Shown here one piece after another: positions 8,396 to 16,704 of a DNA stretch of 64,000 bases. The position numbers were made by a program, and so were the translations under genes. How positions within the stretch are numbered: the first letter of the stretch is position 1; each line of letters starts with the position of its first letter. This DNA comes from Hymenobacter algoricola. Lineage in GTDB: Bacteria; Bacteroidota; Bacteroidia; Cytophagales; Hymenobacteraceae. The notes under the pieces were generated by a model. That model worked only from the letters and a program-made list of their open reading frames with translations. It was not told the origin of the DNA and made no database searches. Where the stretch lies: the NCBI RefSeq assembly GCF_039539525.1, contig NZ_BAABDH010000104.1:4724-68723 (forward strand), read 5' to 3'.

Positions 8396-9040
8396 ATGAA
8401 AAAAATCCTCTCCCTGCTGGCCCTTTCCGTGTCGCTCATCTCGACTGCCTCGGCGCAGCAGGACCCCAAAGCGGGCAAGATTCTCGACCAGATGAGCGCC
8501 AAGTACCAGGCGCTGAAGGCTTTTAAGGCCAACTTCACCCAGACCCTGGAGAATGATGCGGCCAAGCTGAAGGAGAATATCACCGGCGACATCACCGTGA
8601 GCGGGCAGAAATTCCGGGTGAAGCTCAACGGCCAGGAAATCATCAACAACGGCCAGACCATGTGGACCTACATGAAGGCCGAGAACGAGGTGAATATTTC
8701 CGACTACGATCCGGAAGACCAGGACGTGTCGCCCACGCAGATCTTCACGCTCTACAAAAAGGGCTACAAGTACGCCTACATCCAGGAAACCAAGGAAGCC
8801 GGCGAGGCCTGCGACGTTATTGAGCTTTCGCCCGAGAACAAGGACAACCCCGTGTTCAAGGTGCGCGTGACGGTCAGCAAGGTGGATAAGTCGGTGAAAA
8901 GCTGGAAGATGTTCAAGAAGAACGGCAACCGCTACACCTACACCATCCGCAAGTTCCAGCCCAACCCGCCGATTGACGCCACCACCTTCAACTTCGACAA
9001 GACGAAGTACAAAGGCGTGAAAGTTATCGACCTGCGCTAG
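8396..9040 (+). CDS. LolA-like outer-membrane lipoprotein carrier
   Basis: A 214-residue periplasmic protein. The start at 8396 was chosen over an upstream in-frame codon because it gives a clean signal peptide (MKKILSLLALSVSLISTASAQ). The mature part begins with the LolA-family helix ILDQMSAKYQALKAFKANF, followed by alternating beta strands (GDITVSGQKFRVKLNGQEII, MWTYMKAENEVNISDYD) of the half-barrel that binds lipoprotein acyl chains. Closest to the Bacteroidota LolA-like group that follows ftsK. It probably ferries lipoproteins from the inner to the outer membrane; no partner LolCDE is in the window. Confidence 0.85.
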   Translation: MKKILSLLALSVSLISTASAQQDPKAGKILDQMSAKYQALKAFKANFTQTLENDAAKLKENITGDITVSGQKFRVKLNGQEIINNGQTMWTYMKAENEVNISDYDPEDQDVSPTQIFTLYKKGYKYAYIQETKEAGEACDVIELSPENKDNPVFKVRVTVSKVDKSVKSWKMFKKNGNRYTYTIRKFQPNPPIDATTFNFDKTKYKGVKVIDLR

Positions 9041-9066
9041 TCCTCAAGACGGCCCCCGCCGTTTTG

Positions 9067-9106
9067 ACCGGCCCGCTTCCGCTTCGTGCGGGGGCGGGCC
9101 GGTTTT
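9067..9106 (+). terminator. Rho-independent terminator after lolA-like
   Basis: A GC-rich stem (ACCGGCCCGC against GCGGGCCGGT) followed by TTTTGTTT, 27 bases after the lolA-like stop codon. Confidence 0.65.
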
Positions 9107-9173
9107 GTTTCTGGGGCTGAATAGATTTCTTATCTTACCTGCCTGCCTTCCTGTTACCACTATCCTATTCGTT

Positions 9174-10466
9174 ATGAAAGAAGATTTCCTCCATTACGTC
9201 TGGCAGCACCAGTATTTCGACAAGACCAGCCTGCAAACCGAAACCGGGGAGCTGATCACCGTGCTGCGCCCCGGCTACCGCAATGCCGATGCCGGCCCCG
9301 ACTTCCTCAATGCCCGGCTGCAGCTGGGGGAGGTGGAGTGGAACGGGGCCGTTGAGATTCACCTGCGGGCTTCCGACTGGCACCGCCACCAGCACCAGAC
9401 CGACGCCAAGTACGACCAGGTGGTGCTGCACGTCGTGTACACCGCCGATCAGGACGTGCGGCGCACCAACGGCTCCGTCATCCCGGCGCTGGCGCTGGCG
9501 GCGCGCATCTCGCCCGGCATGCTGCTCACCTACCAGCGGCTGATGGGGCCGCCCGCGCCGGTGGCTTTGCCCTGCGCGCCGCTGCTGCCCGTGGTGCCCG
9601 ATATTACCCGCACCATGATGATGGAGCGGGCCCTGCTGGAGCGGGTGGAGCAGAAAGCCGGGGTGGTGGCCGCGCTGCACGAAGCCCTGGGCCACGACTG
9701 GGAAGCTACCGCCTACCACGCGCTGGCGGCGGGCTTCGGCTTCCGCAAAAACAGTGAGCCCCTGGCCCGCCTGGCCAAAGTTCTGCCGCTGGCCGTGCTG
9801 CGCCGCCACCGCCACGACCTGTGCCAGACCGAAGCCCTGCTGTTTGGGCAGGCCGGCTTCCTGGCCGAACAGGACGCCGCCGACGAATACCTGCTCCGCC
9901 TGCGGGAAGAGTACGCGTTTCTGCGGCACAAATACGGCCTGCCGGCCGGGCTGGCCGAACACGAGTGGAATTTTCTGCGGCTGCGGCCGGCCAACTTTCC
10001 GCCGGTGCGCCTGGCGCAGCTGGCCGCCCTGCTCCACGCGCGGCCGACGCTGTTTGCGGCGCTACTGAGCGCGCAGAGCGTGGCCGCCCTGGAACAGTTT
10101 TTCCAGGCTCCCGTGTCCGACTACTGGCGGCAGCACTACCGCCCCGGCAAGCCCGGTAAAGTGCCCGCGCTGGGCCGCAGCAGCGTGCAGCTGCTGCTAA
10201 TCAACGTGGTGGTGCCCCTGCGCGTGGCCTACGCCCGCCACGTGGGGCAGCCCGACCTGGTGGAGGCGGCGGTGGGGCTGCTGGAGCAGGTGCCGGCCGA
10301 GCACAACCACCTCACCGCACCCTATGAGGCGCTGGGCTTTTGCCACCGCACCGCCGCCGACTCGCAGGGGCTGCTGGCGCTGAGCCATTTATACTGCCAG
10401 CCGCGGCGTTGTCTGCATTGTGCGGTGGGAAGCCGTATTTTGCAGCCAAATAGCGTTGTTAGATGA
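9174..10466 (+). CDS. DUF2851 family protein
   Basis: A 430-residue cytoplasmic protein of the Bacteroidota-typical DUF2851 family; function unknown. The start at 9174 gives the family-typical N-terminus MKEDFLHYVWQHQYFD. Conserved-looking blocks are GYRNADAGPDFLNARL (about residues 36-51), VEWNGAVEIHLRASDWHRH (about 56-74) and the following Asp/Lys-Tyr-Asp strand, which look like a small nuclease-like or beta-rich domain. A later part (EHEWNFLRLRPANFPPVRLAQLA) is also family-typical. The stop overlaps the next start by 4 bases (ATGA), so translation is coupled to the following membrane protein. Confidence 0.88.
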   Translation: MKEDFLHYVWQHQYFDKTSLQTETGELITVLRPGYRNADAGPDFLNARLQLGEVEWNGAVEIHLRASDWHRHQHQTDAKYDQVVLHVVYTADQDVRRTNGSVIPALALAARISPGMLLTYQRLMGPPAPVALPCAPLLPVVPDITRTMMMERALLERVEQKAGVVAALHEALGHDWEATAYHALAAGFGFRKNSEPLARLAKVLPLAVLRRHRHDLCQTEALLFGQAGFLAEQDAADEYLLRLREEYAFLRHKYGLPAGLAEHEWNFLRLRPANFPPVRLAQLAALLHARPTLFAALLSAQSVAALEQFFQAPVSDYWRQHYRPGKPGKVPALGRSSVQLLLINVVVPLRVAYARHVGQPDLVEAAVGLLEQVPAEHNHLTAPYEALGFCHRTAADSQGLLALSHLYCQPRRCLHCAVGSRILQPNSVVR

Positions 10467-11728
10467 GAGTATCCCTGGCCCTGTGGCTCAATATCGGCCT
10501 GCTGCTGCTGCTGGCCAGATGGCTGCAGCAGCAGCGGCAGACCTCGCCCCTGCGCCAGTGGCTGCTGCCGCTGCTGGCCCTGAAGGTGCTGGCCGCCGCC
10601 GCCGCCTACCGCCTGGTGACTGCCGATGCCGCCTACGTGCACTACTGGGCCCACGCTTTATCCTACCAGTACTGGGAAAAACCGCTCGACTGGCTGCGTA
10701 TGCTACCCACCGACGCGTACCACTACAAGCGGGGCACTCTGGTGTTCCACGGCTTTTCCAACGCTTTTTTCGTCATCAAGCTGATGTCGGTACTGCGGCT
10801 GGCTTCGAATGGCAGCCTGTTTCTGGAAGGGCTGTACCTGTCGCTGTTCAATTTTGTGGGCTGCTGGCAGCTGGTGCGCAGCCTGAGCCGGGTATTCCCG
10901 ACTGCGCCCCGCGGGGCCCCGCTGATGGGCTGGCTGCTATGGCCCACGGTGGTGTACTGGACGGCGGGCCTGACCAAGGAAAGCCTGCTGGTGGGCAGCG
11001 GCGCGTGGCTGCTGGCGCTGGTGCTGCCCTGGCTGTACGGCGGCGAAAAGCCGCGCCCGGCCTCTGTCATCGGGGCCGTGCTGCTGGCTGTGCTGCACTT
11101 CAAGATTCGCTTTTTCTTCGCCCTGCCGCTGTTCGCCGTCCTCACCGGCCTGGCGGCTATCCGGCTGGCGCAGCACCTGGGCGGCGCCCGCAGCCGCATC
11201 ATGCAGACCCTGGTGTTTGCCGGCGTACTGGGCGGCGGCATCTGGCTGGCCAGTGAAATCAGCCCGGTGTTCCGCTTCAACAAGTTCAGCAGCCAGCTGA
11301 TCCAGATCTACTACGACATCCAGGCCAGCACCGGCAACCGGCCCCGCATCGAGTACGCGCATCTGGCGCCCACCCCGGAAAGCATTGCCCGCAACACGCC
11401 CAAGGCTATTGGCAGCGCGCTGGCGCGGCCCTGGCTCGGGGAAAGTGCGCGTCCGCTGTACGTGGTGGCCGGCCTCGAAAACGCGCTGCTGCTGCTCATT
11501 ATGGCGGTGGCGGTGGTGGCGCAGGCGCAGGGGCGGGGCGGCCGGCTGCCGTTTGCGCTGGTGCTGGCCCTGCTGGTGTACTGCCTGAGCCTGGCGGCAC
11601 TCATGGGCCTGAGCACGCCCAACCTGGGGACGCTCAACCGCTACCGCTCGTCGCTGCTGCCCGTGCTGCTGCTGCTGGCCCTGCAAAACGACTACGCGGC
11701 CCGGCTGCTGCGGCGGGTGGGGTTGTAG
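10463..11728 (+). CDS. Multi-pass membrane protein, unknown
   Basis: A 421-residue protein with about 9-10 hydrophobic segments: N-terminal helices at about residues 5-20 and 33-55, several between 110 and 250, and a C-terminal cluster at 340-410. Soluble loops include YQYWEKPLDWLRMLPTDAY, and the conserved-looking WPTVVYWTAGLTKESLL, a pattern seen in Bacteroidota polysaccharide or exopolysaccharide membrane proteins (an Asn/Thr-Lys-Glu loop between helices). The precise family is not recognised. Translationally coupled to the DUF2851 gene (ATGA overlap). Confidence 0.7.
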   Translation: MRVSLALWLNIGLLLLLARWLQQQRQTSPLRQWLLPLLALKVLAAAAAYRLVTADAAYVHYWAHALSYQYWEKPLDWLRMLPTDAYHYKRGTLVFHGFSNAFFVIKLMSVLRLASNGSLFLEGLYLSLFNFVGCWQLVRSLSRVFPTAPRGAPLMGWLLWPTVVYWTAGLTKESLLVGSGAWLLALVLPWLYGGEKPRPASVIGAVLLAVLHFKIRFFFALPLFAVLTGLAAIRLAQHLGGARSRIMQTLVFAGVLGGGIWLASEISPVFRFNKFSSQLIQIYYDIQASTGNRPRIEYAHLAPTPESIARNTPKAIGSALARPWLGESARPLYVVAGLENALLLLIMAVAVVAQAQGRGGRLPFALVLALLVYCLSLAALMGLSTPNLGTLNRYRSSLLPVLLLLALQNDYAARLLRRVGL

Positions 11729-11768
11729 GGAGCCGGGCGCGGCGCTTGCTGCCGCGCGCTGAGGGTCG

Positions 11769-11776
11769 TACCTTTG
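11769..11776 (+). promoter_or_regulatory. Bacteroidota -7 box TACCTTTG
   Basis: A TAnnTTTG match 43 bases upstream of the acyltransferase start, the first gene of the acyltransferase-trhO pair. Confidence 0.55.
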
Positions 11777-11819
11777 TGGTTTCGCCAAAACCGCCGCCCG
11801 CCGGCGCTCTGCTGTCCCT

Positions 11820-12452
11820 ATGGAAAATCCGGTTATCATTCTGGGCGCTCAAAGCCTGGGTATCAACGCCCTCGACGCCTTCACCAGCAACGACGTGGTG
11901 GTATACTGCCTGCTCGACGACGACGCCAAGCTCCAGAACACCGAGCTGAACGACGTGCCCGTGATGGGCAACACCGAAGACAAGCAGCTGCTGCAGCTGC
12001 TGGGCAAGAAGTGCGAGGTCTTCGTGGCCACCGAGGATACGGCCAGCCGCCGCAGCCTCACCAGCATGCTCCACGACGAGTACCAGGCCGTGCCCGTGAA
12101 TGCCATTCATGCCCGGGCCAGCGTGTCGGCGCACGCCTGGCTGGGCCACGGCAACCTGATCAGCGCCGGGGCCGTGGTAGCCAGCAACAGCAAGCTGGGC
12201 AACGGCTGCCTCGTGGGTCCCAACGCCGTTATTGACGTGAAAGCCGAGCTGGCCGACTACGTGCAGGTGGGGGCGGGCGCCATCGTCAACGCCGGGGCCG
12301 TCGTGGCCGAGCAGGCTTTCATCGGACCCGGGGCCATTATCGTGGCCGGCGTCAAAATCGGCGCCAAGGCCCGGGTGGGCGCCGGCTCGGTCGTGGTAGC
12401 CGACGTACCCGCCAACCAGACCGTGTTCGGCAACCCGGCCGCTAAGATTTAA
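11820..12452 (+). CDS. NeuD/PglD-type sugar O/N-acyltransferase-like protein
   Basis: A 210-residue protein. The N-terminal Rossmann-like domain (about 1-80: NPVIILGAQSLGINALDAF, then VYCLLDDD) binds the nucleotide-sugar substrate in this family. The C-terminal domain (about 95-210) is a left-handed beta helix of hexapeptide repeats (ISAGAVVASNSKLGNGCLVGP, VGAGAIVNAGAVV). It ends VFGNPAAKI, the standard end of sialic-acid and bacillosamine acetyltransferases. The expected catalytic His of PglD (in an H-x-x-A type turn) is not certain: the candidate is GHGNLIS near residue 117. It is separated from trhO by 6 bases. The substrate cannot be read from the sequence. Confidence 0.8.
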   Translation: MENPVIILGAQSLGINALDAFTSNDVVVYCLLDDDAKLQNTELNDVPVMGNTEDKQLLQLLGKKCEVFVATEDTASRRSLTSMLHDEYQAVPVNAIHARASVSAHAWLGHGNLISAGAVVASNSKLGNGCLVGPNAVIDVKAELADYVQVGAGAIVNAGAVVAEQAFIGPGAIIVAGVKIGAKARVGAGSVVVADVPANQTVFGNPAAKI

Positions 12453-12458
12453 TTCACA

Positions 12459-13412
12459 ATGGACTACCGCGTTCTGCTTTACTACTGCTACTCGCCCATT
12501 GCCGACCCGGAAGATTTTCGGGACGAGCACCACCGGCTGTGCCTGCGCCTGCGCCTGCTAGGCCGTGTCATCGTGGCCCACGAGGGGCTGAACGGGACGG
12601 TTTCGGGGCTGACGGCCGACTGTGAAGAGTACATGCGCCTTGTCAAGGCCGACCCGCGCTTCGCGGCCCTGGAATTTAAGGTGGATGCCGTGCCGGCCCA
12701 CACGTTTCAGAAGCTGCACGTGCGCGTGAAGCCCGAAATCGTGCACAGCAGCCTGCACCACACCCGGCCCCACGAGAAGACCGGCCAGCACCTCTCGCCC
12801 CAGGAGTTCAAGGCTCTCAAGGACTGCGACGACGTGGTGATTGTGGACGTGCGCTCCGACTACGAGTACAACGTGGGCCGCTTCAGGAACGCCGTGACCC
12901 TGGACATGGAAAACTTCCGCGACTTTCCCGAGCGGATCGAGAAGCTGCGCGCGTTCAAGGACAAGAAAATCCTGACCTACTGCACCGGTGGCGTGAAGTG
13001 CGAGAAGGCCAGCGCCTATTTGCTCGAGCAGGGATTCGAAAACGTGTACCAGCTCCACGGCGGTATCATTAAGTACGGCATCGAAACCGGCGGCGAGGAC
13101 TTTGAGGGCAAGTGCTACGTGTTCGACAACCGGGTGACCGTGGACGTGAACCGCGTCAACCCGACCATCATTTCCCAGTGCCAGCACTGCGCCACGCCCT
13201 CCGACCGGATGGTGAACTGCGCCAACCCGCACTGCAACGCCCATATTCCGCTGTGCGAAGCCTGCAGCCAGCAGCTGGCCGGCGCCTGCTCGGCCGAGTG
13301 TCAGCAGCACCCCGACAAGCGCCCCTACGACGGTACGGGCACCTACCCCAAGCTCAGCAACAACTACAATCCCGAGCAGGGCCTGCTTTCGTACCGCGCC
13401 CCGGCCCGCTGA
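12459..13412 (+). CDS. trhO: tRNA uridine-34 hydroxylase TrhO (rhodanese-like)
   Basis: A 317-residue member of the YceA/UPF0176 family, which makes 5-hydroxyuridine at the wobble position of tRNA with oxygen. An N-terminal ferredoxin-like acylphosphatase-type domain (about 1-95) precedes a rhodanese domain (about 115-215) with the catalytic-loop Cys in TYCTGGVKCEKAS. A C-terminal Cys-rich tail (CQHCATPSDRMVNCAN, CEACSQQ) probably binds zinc. Length and domain order are normal. It lies 6 bases after the acyltransferase and is probably co-transcribed. Confidence 0.93.
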   Translation: MDYRVLLYYCYSPIADPEDFRDEHHRLCLRLRLLGRVIVAHEGLNGTVSGLTADCEEYMRLVKADPRFAALEFKVDAVPAHTFQKLHVRVKPEIVHSSLHHTRPHEKTGQHLSPQEFKALKDCDDVVIVDVRSDYEYNVGRFRNAVTLDMENFRDFPERIEKLRAFKDKKILTYCTGGVKCEKASAYLLEQGFENVYQLHGGIIKYGIETGGEDFEGKCYVFDNRVTVDVNRVNPTIISQCQHCATPSDRMVNCANPHCNAHIPLCEACSQQLAGACSAECQQHPDKRPYDGTGTYPKLSNNYNPEQGLLSYRAPAR

Positions 13413-13422
13413 TTTTCAATGA

Positions 13423-13506
13423 TTTTTAGTTGTTGGTTTTCGGTTTTTGGTCCGACCAAACCAAGCAACAACGAACAGCCAAAAACCAAAAACCACCCAC
13501 CAAAAA
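13423..13506. repeat. Inverted heptamer array, CCAAAAA family
   Basis: The left arm is four 7-base words in register from 13423 (TTTTTAG, TTGTTGG, TTTTCGG, TTTTTGG). The right arm at 13479-13506 is CCAAAAA twice, CCACCCA and CCAAAAA. The arms are complementary, so the whole can form a long hairpin between trhO and the phosphorylase. The same family recurs at 33964-34076. Confidence 0.8.
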
Positions 13507-13516
13507 CTGAATTCCC

Positions 13517-14389
13517 ATGCCCATTCCCGAGTCCGAGCTGATTCTCAACAAAGACGGCAGCATCTACCACCTCAACCTGCTGCCCGACCACCTTTCCGAT
13601 ACCATCATCACCGTCGGCGACCCGGAGCGGGTGCCGCTGATCAGCCAGCACTTCGATTCCATCGAAACCATGATCAGCAAGCGCGAATTCGTCACCCACG
13701 TGGGCTACTACAAAGGCAAGCGCCTGACGGTAATTTCCACCGGCATGGGTACCGACAACATCGACATTCTGCTCAATGAGCTCGATGCGCTGGTCAACAT
13801 CGACTTCGTGAGCCGGGAGCCGCGGCCACAGGAGGAGCGCATCCAGCTGCGCATCGTGCGCGTGGGCACCAGCGGCGCCCTGCAGGCTGATATTCCCGTG
13901 GGCTCCCACCTGGTCACGGAGCATGCCGTGGGCCTCGACTCGCTGATGCAGTTCTATCCGCTGGTCGAAACCGGGCTGGAAGTGGAAGTGGCCACCGGCA
14001 TTCAGCAAACCCTCGATTTGCCTTACCGCCCTTACTGCGTGCGCGGCGCCGACCTGATCCGCGAGCAGCTCGGGGCGGGCATGATCGTGGGCAACACGCT
14101 TACCTGCCCCGGCTTCTACGGCCCCCAGGGCCGGGTGCTGCGCCTCGACCTGCGCCAGCCCGACCTGATCAGCCGGTTCCAGAATTTCCGCCACCAGAGC
14201 GCCGAAGGCGAGTTCCGCCTTACCAACTTCGAGATGGAAACCGCCGGCTACTACGGCCTGGGCCGGATGCTGGGCCACGAAATCGTGTCGCTGAACGCCA
14301 TTGTGGCCAACCGCGCCACCGGCGAATTCGCCACCAACGCCGAGGCCACCGTCAACGATTTGATTGCCAAAACCCTGGACCGCATTTAA
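13517..14389 (+). CDS. Nucleoside phosphorylase (uridine-phosphorylase type)
   Basis: A 290-residue protein of the PNP/UDP phosphorylase family, which splits (deoxy)nucleosides with phosphate for salvage. Seen: the phosphate-binding IITVGDPERVPLI (about residues 30-42), VISTGMGTDNIDILLNEL (about 73-90), RVGTSGALQADIPVGS (about 114-129) and the nucleoside-site NFEMETAGYYGLGRMLGH (about 234-251; MET binds ribose, Glu is conserved). Length is slightly above the E. coli Udp. It is preceded by an inverted heptamer array and followed by a strong terminator, so it is a single-gene unit. Confidence 0.88.
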   Translation: MPIPESELILNKDGSIYHLNLLPDHLSDTIITVGDPERVPLISQHFDSIETMISKREFVTHVGYYKGKRLTVISTGMGTDNIDILLNELDALVNIDFVSREPRPQEERIQLRIVRVGTSGALQADIPVGSHLVTEHAVGLDSLMQFYPLVETGLEVEVATGIQQTLDLPYRPYCVRGADLIREQLGAGMIVGNTLTCPGFYGPQGRVLRLDLRQPDLISRFQNFRHQSAEGEFRLTNFEMETAGYYGLGRMLGHEIVSLNAIVANRATGEFATNAEATVNDLIAKTLDRI

Positions 14390-14479
14390 GCTATCCGGCC
14401 GCTTGGCGTGCCGGCACTGGTCGGGACGAGGTATAACACAAAGCACTCTGCTGCCGAGATGCGCAGTGCGCCAAACTGA

Positions 14480-14515
14480 AAAAAGCCCCAACGTACGCTA
14501 ACGTTGGGGCTTTTT
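14480..14515. terminator. Bidirectional rho-independent terminator
   Basis: Stem AAAGCCCCAACGT with its exact complement, 6-base loop and flanking A and T runs; it serves the phosphorylase (+) and the small ORF at 14588-14887 (-). A near-identical hairpin follows the ferredoxin at 16642-16675. Confidence 0.85.
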
Positions 14516-14587
14516 AGGTTTGGAGCGCTGCTGGTTGTTGTGCGGGACGGCTTGCTTCGTCCTGGCAATAAGTAAAAAACAGCCAGC

Positions 14588-14887
14588 TTAGTAGAATTCG
14601 AACCGTAGCACGGCCCGTACGGGCAGGGCGCCCCCGGCCTTCAGGGCCAGGTACTCTTCATCGGCGGCCCACACGGTGGTGTACACGCGTTTGGTGGCGC
14701 CGTCGGCCGTCCGGAAGTAGATGTCAACCTTGCCGTGGTAGCTGTTGCCGAGGAGGGCGGCCCGCGCTGCGTCGTGGTGGCGCTGCTGGCGGGTAACGGG
14801 GTTGGTCAGAACGTCGGTGGCGGGGTAGTGGAGGGTGGAGAGAACTTCTTTTTCAACGGTTTCAACAAGCTGCAGGTCAGAGGACAT
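14588..14887 (-). CDS. Small conserved-looking protein, unknown
   Basis: 99 residues, no signal peptide. The N-terminal half is helical (DLQLVETVEKEVLSTLHYP, residues 4-22), with a basic His/Gln/Arg-rich linker. The C-terminal half has three likely beta strands (HGKVDIYFRTADGATKRVYTTVWAAD, then VRAVLRFEFY). It looks like a real soluble small protein of the kind found singly in Cytophagales genomes, but I do not recognise the family. Its 3' end faces the bidirectional terminator at 14480. Confidence 0.65.
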   Translation of the reverse strand: MSSDLQLVETVEKEVLSTLHYPATDVLTNPVTRQQRHHDAARAALLGNSYHGKVDIYFRTADGATKRVYTTVWAADEEYLALKAGGALPVRAVLRFEFY

Positions 14888-15008
14888 GGGGCAATAGGCG
14901 GTTGTAAGGGGCGGGGTGGAAACCAGGAATCCGAGCAGATTACATCCTGGCGCTGAGGAAGGAAACTTACGGCAGAGCCGTAGGAGTGGATGGTATTGAA
15001 GTCGGAAA

Positions 15009-16022
15009 TTACACTAATTCTGCCAGAAAGGCCATGGTGTCAATGCCATCGGCGTAGTCCAGTACGGTCGGGCTCTGGGCCTGGCCGAAGGCAAAGCTGC
15101 CCGGGTACTGGTGGCCATCCGACACGATGCACTGAATCTGCTCGGCCGCGTCGGTGAGCTGGTCGGCCAGGTCCACTTCGCTGGTGTAGGTGCCGTAGTG
15201 GAGCACCGAAATGGGGGACACCAGCGCCGTGCCCGCCGTGAGCAGCAGAAAGCCGTTGTCGAAGTGGGGCACGGCATTCACGAGCAGAATGCTCTTGTTG
15301 TAGTCGTAGTTGTTCTGGTAGCGGTTGTGGTGCAAAACCGTGTGCCAGGGCTCCAGCGCGTCCAGCAGCGGGGTGAAGCTGTAGCCCTCGGGCACGTAGA
15401 GCTTGCTCACGTTGCGGCAGCCCAGGCCGTAGTACTGAAACAGGTCGCGCCCCAGCGCCGCCAGCGCCGTCGCCGGCTCCCGTCCGTTGAGAATCGCCAG
15501 GCTGGTGCGGTTGCGGCGGATCAGGTGGGGCTTCTTGCTGAAATAGTACTCGAAGTAGCGGGCCGTATTGTTGGAGCCGGTGGCAATGAAGGCATCGGCC
15601 TCGTTGAGGCGCTCCACAAAGGCCACGCGGTCGGCAAAGCGCGGCTCCAGCCGGATCAGCTCGTCGGCCGCCCAGCGCATCAGCAGCTTGTCTTCCGAGC
15701 TGGGCTTGGCCAGCAGCTGGTGCCCGCTGAGGAGCACGCACAGCAAATCGTGGAAGCCGACCAGCGGGATATTGCCGGCCATGACCACGCCCACGCGGCG
15801 GCTGGTGGTCGGCTCGGCCGGGTAGCGGCCGGCCCACTGGCGCAGGGTCGGCTCGTCGAGCAGCTGAGCCACGCCCAGCAGCGCCGCCCGCACGTTGGGC
15901 TCGTCAAACCAGTTGTTCTGGTTGCGGGCCCGGGCGGCCAGGTCGGTGATTTCGTCGGCGGTAAGCTGGTGGATGCGGTGGCCCAGGGCCACAAAGGCCG
16001 CAAGACGGTCAGATTGATTCAT
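15009..16022 (-). CDS. Acyl-CoA reductase (LuxC type)
   Basis: A 337-residue enzyme of the LuxC/acyl-CoA reductase family in the aldehyde dehydrogenase superfamily; it would reduce an acyl-CoA to an aldehyde with NADPH. The start at 16022 (MNQSDRLAAF) was preferred to an upstream in-frame codon whose extension is low complexity. Seen: GVVMAGNIPLVGFHD (about residues 91-105), the SGHQLLAKPSSEDK pocket, FIATGSNNTARYFEYYFSKKPHLIRRN, and the catalytic-Cys segment YYGLGCRNVSKLYVP (Cys near residue 215). Shorter than LuxC itself, as usual in Bacteroidota. Divergent from a ferredoxin gene. Confidence 0.88.
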   Translation of the reverse strand: MNQSDRLAAFVALGHRIHQLTADEITDLAARARNQNNWFDEPNVRAALLGVAQLLDEPTLRQWAGRYPAEPTTSRRVGVVMAGNIPLVGFHDLLCVLLSGHQLLAKPSSEDKLLMRWAADELIRLEPRFADRVAFVERLNEADAFIATGSNNTARYFEYYFSKKPHLIRRNRTSLAILNGREPATALAALGRDLFQYYGLGCRNVSKLYVPEGYSFTPLLDALEPWHTVLHHNRYQNNYDYNKSILLVNAVPHFDNGFLLLTAGTALVSPISVLHYGTYTSEVDLADQLTDAAEQIQCIVSDGHQYPGSFAFGQAQSPTVLDYADGIDTMAFLAELV

Positions 16023-16138
16023 GGGAGAAAAGCTAGGGGAAGGGCTGGGGCCGCCACGGAAGCGGCGCTGCAAAAGTGGCAGGAAACCGGGAAAGAGCAG
16101 CCGGCGCTAAAAAACTCGGAAGAGTAGTCGTTAGTTTC

Positions 16139-16146
16139 TACTTTTG
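16139..16146 (+). promoter_or_regulatory. Bacteroidota -7 box TACTTTTG (ferredoxin)
   Basis: An exact TAnnTTTG match in the 210-bp divergent region, 87 bases before the ferredoxin ATG. Confidence 0.5.
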
Positions 16147-16232
16147 CCGGGCTGTAGCGGTTCCCGGCGGCCGGTTTTTTCGTAGGGAATGACGTAAGCA
16201 AATAGTATCACCAAAAAAAGAGGACAGCGGCA

Positions 16233-16583
16233 ATGGCCATCATGATAACCGACGAGTGCATCAACTGTGGTGCCTGCGAACCAGAATGCCCCAACAATGC
16301 CATTTACGAGGGCGGGGCGCAGTGGCGCTGGGCCGACGGCACGGCGCTGAAGGAAGTACAGGTTGACGGTGGCGCCACCGTGGCCGGTACAACCCCGCAA
16401 ACCCCGATTTCGGACGAGTACTACTACATCGTGTCGGACAAGTGCACCGAGTGCGTGGGCTTCCACGAGGAGCCCCAGTGCGCCGCCGTGTGCCCCGTCG
16501 ACTGCTGCGTGGATGACCCCGACTACCGGGAAAGCCAGGAGAAGCTGCTCACCAAAAAGCAGTGGCTGCACGCCGAGGCCTGA
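16233..16583 (+). CDS. 2 x [4Fe-4S] ferredoxin
   Basis: A 116-residue ferredoxin with two cluster motifs: CINCGACEPECP (about residues 10-21) and CTECVGFHEEPQCAAVCP (about 71-88), the second with the longer C-x2-C-x8-C-x3-C spacing of Azotobacter-type or YfhL-type ferredoxins. The 49-residue insertion between the clusters is normal in the Bacteroidota form. It probably donates electrons to a redox enzyme; the divergent neighbour is an acyl-CoA reductase. Single-gene unit with a strong terminator. Confidence 0.9.
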   Translation: MAIMITDECINCGACEPECPNNAIYEGGAQWRWADGTALKEVQVDGGATVAGTTPQTPISDEYYYIVSDKCTECVGFHEEPQCAAVCPVDCCVDDPDYRESQEKLLTKKQWLHAEA

Positions 16584-16641
16584 CCCTGCGCCGTCGTTGC
16601 CCAGGGCCAGGTACTCCGGCTTAGGCAACCAATGTCAGATC

Positions 16642-16675
16642 AAAAAGCCCCAACGTAGCACACGTTGGGGCTTTT
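16642..16675. terminator. Bidirectional rho-independent terminator
   Basis: AAAAGCCCCAACGT stem with its complement and T run, between the convergent ferredoxin and sugar amidotransferase genes. The stem is the same as at 14480-14515. Confidence 0.85.
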
Positions 16676-16704
16676 GGTTGAACAGGCCGTGCGCCTGGGC
16701 CGCT

